From: Lophius americanus
Taxonomy: Eukaryota > Chordata > Actinopteri > Lophiiformes > Lophiidae
Direction of reading: 5' to 3'
Assembly: GCA_037951165.1 (NCBI GenBank)
Contig: JBBDHG010000019.1
Location: 4,984,001 to 5,048,000 of the forward strand
Length of the DNA: 64,000 nt
Shown here piece by piece: positions 59,148-64,000 of this stretch. The notes beneath the pieces were generated by a model, which was not told the DNA's origin, did not search any database, and saw nothing but the letters and a program-made list of their open reading frames with translations. The position numbers were made by a program, and so were the translations under genes. The first letter of the stretch is position 1. Every line of letters begins with the position of its first letter.

Positions 59148-61774
59148 TGTCCCTTGCACCTCCCCCTCCTTGGTACCATCAAAACTCACCAGTAAGCTTC
59201 TTTCTCCGCTGCTTATTCATGAGAAATGTACAAAATGTTGCCAGTGTCTGTTCCCTGTCACAAAAAAGTCCACTAAAGCAAAAGTGACAAATAATTTGCT
59301 TTAATATATCATCCTGAGTGCTGATTTAAAGCACAAACATTCATATTGTCACATATTGAATATTCATATTTTTTTTAAAGGGTGCAGATTAGTTGCTTCC
59401 TTTGAGCGTCTCTTTATGCATCACATTTTACCTACTCTTAACATCATGTGTACACAAAATACATAACTGTAGGATAGAAAGTTCTCTCTCATGCACACCT
59501 AAATGTTTTCCTTGAATTAACGATACCCTTAAATCAAGACTAGTTATGGAGATACAACAAAGCAACTTTACCCATGTATTGTACGTAATAATAATTGTTT
59601 GGTTCTTAACCTTTGATTATTTTTATTTTCTGCTTTTTATTATTTTCTGCTTCTGCTTCTCTTTATTTTGGTGGCATATATTATATGTTTTCACCAATAT
59701 ATTTTCTGAATAACTATTAGCTACTACTTTAAAGGGAACATTCTGTATTAAAACAAAGGTTATACAGTTTATTACCCTTTGGATACAAATTAGAAAATTT
59801 CATTGCCTTTGAACCCACATCTCAGCTGACCTTACCTATGAAGTCCCAAAATAGACTGTATTTCAATAAGAAGCAGAAACTGTCAACGGATTATAACAAA
59901 CAGAAAGATTTTGAATGGACCAATGCTCATTATTGCCCGTTTAAACCCACCGGCAACAATTCTTGCTATTAGCATTGGAGGGACCTACAAATACAGAGTT
60001 ACTGCAACTTCATCCCTCCTCAGAATGTTATTATTGGCCTCAGTAAATAACAGAATCTCTGAAGGTATGTGTCTTAACTCATAGCTTTATAAATGTTAAC
60101 CAATTTTTTTTTTCAAAACGATCCCAGATCAAGGACTTCACATGACATTTCCTGGATTGAGATTTAGATTCTATTATGAATGTAGTTTTTTTTCTCACCA
60201 GGTATTTTTTTATTGTTTTTTTGTGTCAAATCTGGGGTTTTAAATAAGCACAACAGTGAATGAGTGTAATACCTGTGTTTTATTCATGGATCCAATTCGG
60301 TCTTCCATTACTTTTGTCTAACTGTAACACCATTCACATCATTGTTGTTCAATATCCCTCACAATCCTTACTTGAACCTTACATTTAAATAATCAGCAGG
60401 GGTTATCTGAAGTTGTGTGACATGAAAGGTCTTCTAAGGTCATCTGTGGCATAACTTTTTTCCCATTGTCCTGACTAATTTCTTCTAAATAAATCCTGAA
60501 ATCAAATTGAAGAGAGATACACATAACACTCAAATTTAAGTACTTTTTGAGACAGAGTATAAGAAAATAAATTAAAAAGTCAATGCCTCTTGTTCTAAGC
60601 CACTTATATTTGGATCCTAGTCTGGATTGACTTTGTTGTGTACATATCATCCATCCAAATATATATATACAATAACAGGGTTGCAAAAAGTTATCCATCC
60701 AATTACACCTCTTTCCTTCCTTCCCTCTTCCTTTCTTTTCTCCTCCATCAGAAATAAGGGCAAATGCCATTTTGCTTCTGGAACTTTTTTCTTCACACTC
60801 ATTAGTCCTCGGTACCCTCTGGCAACCAACATCCAAACACACATTAACCTTTAAAGAAATGCTCATTTTTCCCTTCCCCTCATTTTGCCCCTGCTCTTTT
60901 TCGCACTTCCTGTTTCTTGCTGAGACTTTAATTTGCTTGATCAACCCCCTCCCAGTTGCGCCTCCACATCCTATTTGGCACAAGGCACGATCATTTGGGA
61001 GATTTTATGCAGCAGCTGTGTTGATATATGCTTTCATGCAAGACCTGGTCCAGCTGTGGCAGTTATTGCTTCTTTGACAGAGTGGGGCAGTAAAATACAT
61101 TGCCTTCGAACCTATGCGCCTCTGCATTAATAAACAATGAGGTAATTGGTATTTATTGAGATATATACCTTGTTGTGTGTGAGTGAAGGATTTCAGTGCA
61201 TGAACATGTAAATGAAGCAGGATGTGTGGTGCATCCTACGAGATGCTCTAACTCAGCTAATATTTGTTGCCCATCCTTTCAATTTGGGCTACAGATTGTG
61301 AAAAGATGTGGGTAGTTTTCTTTACTCTGGGACAGCTCATAATTGCTTTTCATCCGTGCAAGATATCTTTGACAGATCTGGCACTTTATTGACTTCATAC
61401 CAGGTTTGGCGCAATTGCATTCCGTTCTCAAGTTAAAAATGTGTCAGCAATATACCTGACCAAACTTCATTTATATATTGTCAGTCCTGTGAGGGCAAGT
61501 ACATTTACAACTTTCCCAAAGGCGTGAAAATTAAGGTATCGTTGGCTGGAAAAAAAGCATGACCCCTTCGCTTTGAGCCAGGTAGTAGAGTCTGTACAAT
61601 GTTTAAAAGCCCCAGGTGGATTATAAGCCTGGTTGCAGTGAGTCCTGGGGAGGTCATATGATGATGATGCTGTGACAGAGAGGAAAGAGAAGCTAGAAAG
61701 CTTCATCTTAGAAATGTTGTAGGAAACAAGACTCAGTTGTCATCATCACCGCGCCTGTGTCCACTGCAGATCCT

Positions 61775-61940
61775 TCATCTTAACGCCATAACTCAAGAAC
61801 TATATCAGGGATACTTTTCATTTTTTTACCCACATATGCCGTAGTCTGAGGAAGAACTGGATTGTTTTCGGAAAGTTCAGATGTATATTTCTGACTTTAC
61901 TTCTGAACGTTTTCGGACCGCAATTTCTTAACCGTTGGTC
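61775..61940. repeat. dispersed repeat related to the 23.8-kb copy
   Basis: ACGCCATAACTCAAGAACTA, GGGATACTTTTCATTTTTTT, CTGAGGAAGAACTGGATTGT and CGCAATTTCTTAACCGTTGG follow a phrase order I recall from a common teleost repeat. It ends just before an L2-like tail. Confidence 0.35.
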
Positions 61941-61945
61941 CCATT

Positions 61946-62000
61946 TAATAATAATAATAATAATACATTTAATTTATAATGCACTTTACATTGGGATCAA
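61946..62000 (-). repeat. L2-type LINE 3' tail
   Basis: AATAATAATAATAATACATT then TAATTTATAATGCACTTTAC is the reverse complement of the GTAAAGTGCATTATAAATTA...(ATT)n end. Confidence 0.5.
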
Positions 62001-62677
62001 AAAGAAATGCTTCACCATCATAATTTCTTGTACCGGTCATACTAAATGCAAACCGCACATTTGGATATGAATTTCAGAGTTGTGGTTTGTGCTGGTCAGG
62101 CTTTGTTAACGATATGATTGAAAGGGGCCCAAATAACAATCCACCTCGCAAAATCCCTTCAAGATATGTCGGACAACTCAGGACAAGCGTTGTGCAAAAT
62201 GCTACTCTATATAATACATACAACCTATCTACGAGGGTAAGCCAAGATGCCTTAAGGAGTGATGTTATAATTACGACAACAGGATGTACGTATGCCAGCT
62301 GACTGTCAATGAAGCAAGAGAGTACTTCAGAAGTTATTTTCATTCAGTAGATCTGGCCAATACACCGCTGCATGTTCCTGTCACAGCGAGCAGCTCCACT
62401 CGCTCAGGTGCCGTCACTGCTGCATGTTTGACGAACGTGTCAAACAGAATCATACTAACCTTTTCCTGTCAGTGTCTCTCTCGGCTAAACCCTTTGAATC
62501 CACATAGTTTTTTTTTTGTTTTTGTGGTTCATGTGGTCATCTAAGTGTTTTTAACACACTTCTAAACTATTAAGATAAAATTAATAATTACATTTTTTGT
62601 ATATCAACATCATATAAACACAGAGTACCTTTAGAAATAGAATTCAGGTATAGCAGAGATAGTTATATACATATAGA

Positions 62678-62679
<2 letters not shown>

Positions 62680-62715
<36 letters not shown>
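62680..62715. repeat. (AT)n microsatellite
   Basis: About 17 AT units, immediately before a Tc1-like end. Confidence 0.95.
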
Positions 62716-62719
<4 letters not shown>

Positions 62720-62737
62720 CAAGTATAATAAATAGAC

Positions 62738-63212
62738 ACTGATCGGCCATAACATTAAATAAGTGACAGTTGAAGCCAGACTTATCGGATTTGTTAGGCA
62801 GCAACAGAATTTTAATCGATTTTATTTTCCAAGCTAGAGCTAGTTAGAAGCAGGAAAAACAGTCAAGCACACTGATCTGAGTGACTTTGACATGGGCAAA
62901 ATAGTGGTTGTCACACAACTGGGTCAGAGCATATTCTGATCATTTCAACGGGCGAAAATGCCCATTTTTTTTTACAGTTCCCAGCTTTTAATCATCAGTG
63001 CAAAACAAAACCATAGTTCTGTGATGTTTCTTTTTTTGCTTCCCCTCTTCTTTCCTTTAGCTCCCCCTGTTTTCTCTGGTCCAGCCCATATTTCAGTGAA
63101 AAAGTTATGCCGGTTATGATAGAAAGGTGTCAGAACACACAATTACTCACAGTGCTATTTTGGCGGCAAAGGTGGACACACCCACTGTTAGGCAGATGGA
63201 TTTAATGTTATC
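62738..63212 (+). mobile_element. internally deleted Tc1-like element
   Basis: The 5' terminal repeat CACTGATCGGCCATAACATT is clear. Next comes the start of the transposase gene (TTAGAAGCAGGAAAAACAGT, CTGATCTGAGTGACTTTGAC, ATGGGCAAAATAGTGG and CTGGGTCAGAGCATATTCTG). After a deletion and some unrelated bases, a later fragment (ATGATAGAAAGGTGTCAGAA followed by CACACAATTACTCACAGTGC) is fused directly to the 3' end (TTTTGGCGGCAAAGGTGGAC, TGTTAGGCAGATGGATTTAA, TGTTATC). The last bases of the 3' terminal repeat have decayed. The transposase core is absent. Confidence 0.8.
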
Positions 63213-63589
63213 TTTAAAAAAAAGAACTAAAAAACAATCTCAACTTAAAGTCTTTCTGATGTGTTTTAAGTTCTGGGACTGCAGCTCCCATCATGCTTTT
63301 TAGAGATGTAATGTCAAATAGACGGTGTTCTCATTACCAACCTGAAGTGTGCTTTGAATAAGATGAATCAAATAGGGGTTGATTTGTCTCACTTTGTGTC
63401 AATGTACAAAGTGTCATGCCTCTTTATATAGTATTTTTTTTCTTGGTCTTCCCTTTTTTTTGAACCGTCATTTTAGCTCTTCTATTTGCCTCTCCCTTCA
63501 CCAGCCCACCGCATCCAATATTCAGTTTATTTCGGTCTGTTGAAAGGACAGATGACCCTCCACGGTCAACTTTCCCTCACCCTCCTTTC

Positions 63590-63965
63590 ATTTCAACGTT
63601 CCTCAGTTTGGTTGCTCTAACCCCCACCTGGGCGTGGCAGGCCTCTTCCTTCATGTCAGCCTCACTGGTGAGTTTGAGTGAAGTGGCAGTCGGAGAAACA
63701 GGGGGGCCACAGAGTGATGGATGGCTGCTCTTCTGGCTCCTTTCTTTCCATTCCCCAACCACTCTCCCTTCATTGCCTTCCCGGGGCTCGGCTTTGCTGG
63801 TAATGGCTTGAAACATGATATGAGTCTAACCCGGCGTTTGCCAAGGGAGAGGGACGAAGTCCCCCCCGCCAGCAAGTCACAATCTGACAGCATAAAGTAG
63901 AGAGGACTTCTGCAGCGAGCTGATTTACAAGATGGAGGACGAGGAGAGGTGAAGGGAAACATTGC
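63590..63965. other. GC-rich intronic block, unassigned
   Basis: Noticeably GC-richer than the rest of the intron and repeat-free by eye. It holds CAAGATGGAGGACGAGGAGA followed by GGTGAAG near 63930, which superficially looks like a start codon and splice donor. The frame it would produce is wrong for joining nrg3 exon 2 (see rejected items). Overlapping reading frames of 67-103 codons on both strands show no known domain. Possible conserved regulatory element. Confidence 0.25.
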
Positions 63966-64000
63966 AGCAAGAATCAGTCTACGGTAAAGAAAAAAAGAAA

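Larger units (their letters stand above)
38091..64000 (+). other. nrg3: nrg3 intron 1 (5' part, continues beyond window)
   Basis: No further NRG3-like exon (the EGF domain with six Cys should come next) is found to the end of the window, so the intron exceeds 25.9 kb. This agrees with the very large first intron known in mammalian NRG3. Stretches not listed separately (38.1-39.2, 41.1-43.9, 44.8-48.7, 50.0-51.9, 52.0-54.5, 56.3-59.0, 59.2-61.7 kb) are AT-rich, hold only chance frames and show no gene. Confidence 0.8.

Noticed and set aside
60393..60983. Minus-strand frame of 196 codons
   Set aside because: Long, but it translates into Lys/Glu/Gly-rich text from a CT-rich stretch followed by anonymous sequence. 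No domain or homologue recognised. Transcript data would be needed to revive it.
63932..63948. Alternative nrg3 first exon (ATG GAG GAC GAG GAG, then AG|GTGAAG)
   Set aside because: It would contribute 17 coding bases (phase 2), whereas exon 1 ends in phase 1, so it could not join the same exon 2 in frame. The short acidic peptide has no known match.

Overview
The window looks like vertebrate nuclear DNA, most likely from a ray-finned (teleost) fish. It is AT-rich and gene-poor. It is full of decayed transposons of types common in teleosts: Tc1-like elements, L2- and Rex1-like LINEs, an RTE/Rex3-type LINE 3' end and tRNA-derived SINEs. The only host gene I can support is one coding exon with a consensus splice donor. 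I see no operon, CRISPR array, phage or other prokaryotic system. The species cannot be read from the sequence alone.

Layout. Positions 1-35,300 are apparently intergenic, upstream of the gene. They hold LINE relics (about 1.7-2.5, 5.8-6.1, 7.6-8.0, 10.1-10.4 and 15.2-17.6 kb), SINE-like repeats (6.6, 9.6 and 28.1 kb) and Tc1-like relics (21.3, 25.5, 31.3, 32.0 and 33.6-34.8 kb). They also hold a diverged, unnamed tandem repeat with a telomere-like bridge (27.3-27.6 kb, with single units elsewhere). Positions about 35,330-37,381 are the probable promoter and long 5' leader. Positions 37,382-38,084 are coding exon 1 of neuregulin 3 (nrg3). It encodes an acidic, Gly-rich N-terminus, a very conserved hydrophobic segment and a Thr/Pro/Ser-rich stalk, and ends at a GTAAGT donor in phase 1. 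The EGF domain, second membrane segment and cytoplasmic tail must be in exons beyond the window. Positions 38,085-64,000 are the start of intron 1, at least 25.9 kb long. It contains an L2-type LINE 3' end, an RTE/Rex3 3' end, SINE-like repeats, an internally deleted Tc1 element, long microsatellites and a few repeat-free, more GC-rich stretches that could be regulatory.

The parts do not form a pathway. nrg3 encodes a neural ErbB4 ligand and everything else is non-coding or mobile-element debris. The most unusual material is (1) the dispersed unit of about 150 bp, fused to TTAGGG repeats at one locus, (2) multiply nested transposon relics, (3) perfect inverted repeats that match no element I know, and (4) unassigned blocks inside nrg3 intron 1. 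Family assignments come from recognising motifs by eye, not from a database search, and repeat edges are approximate.
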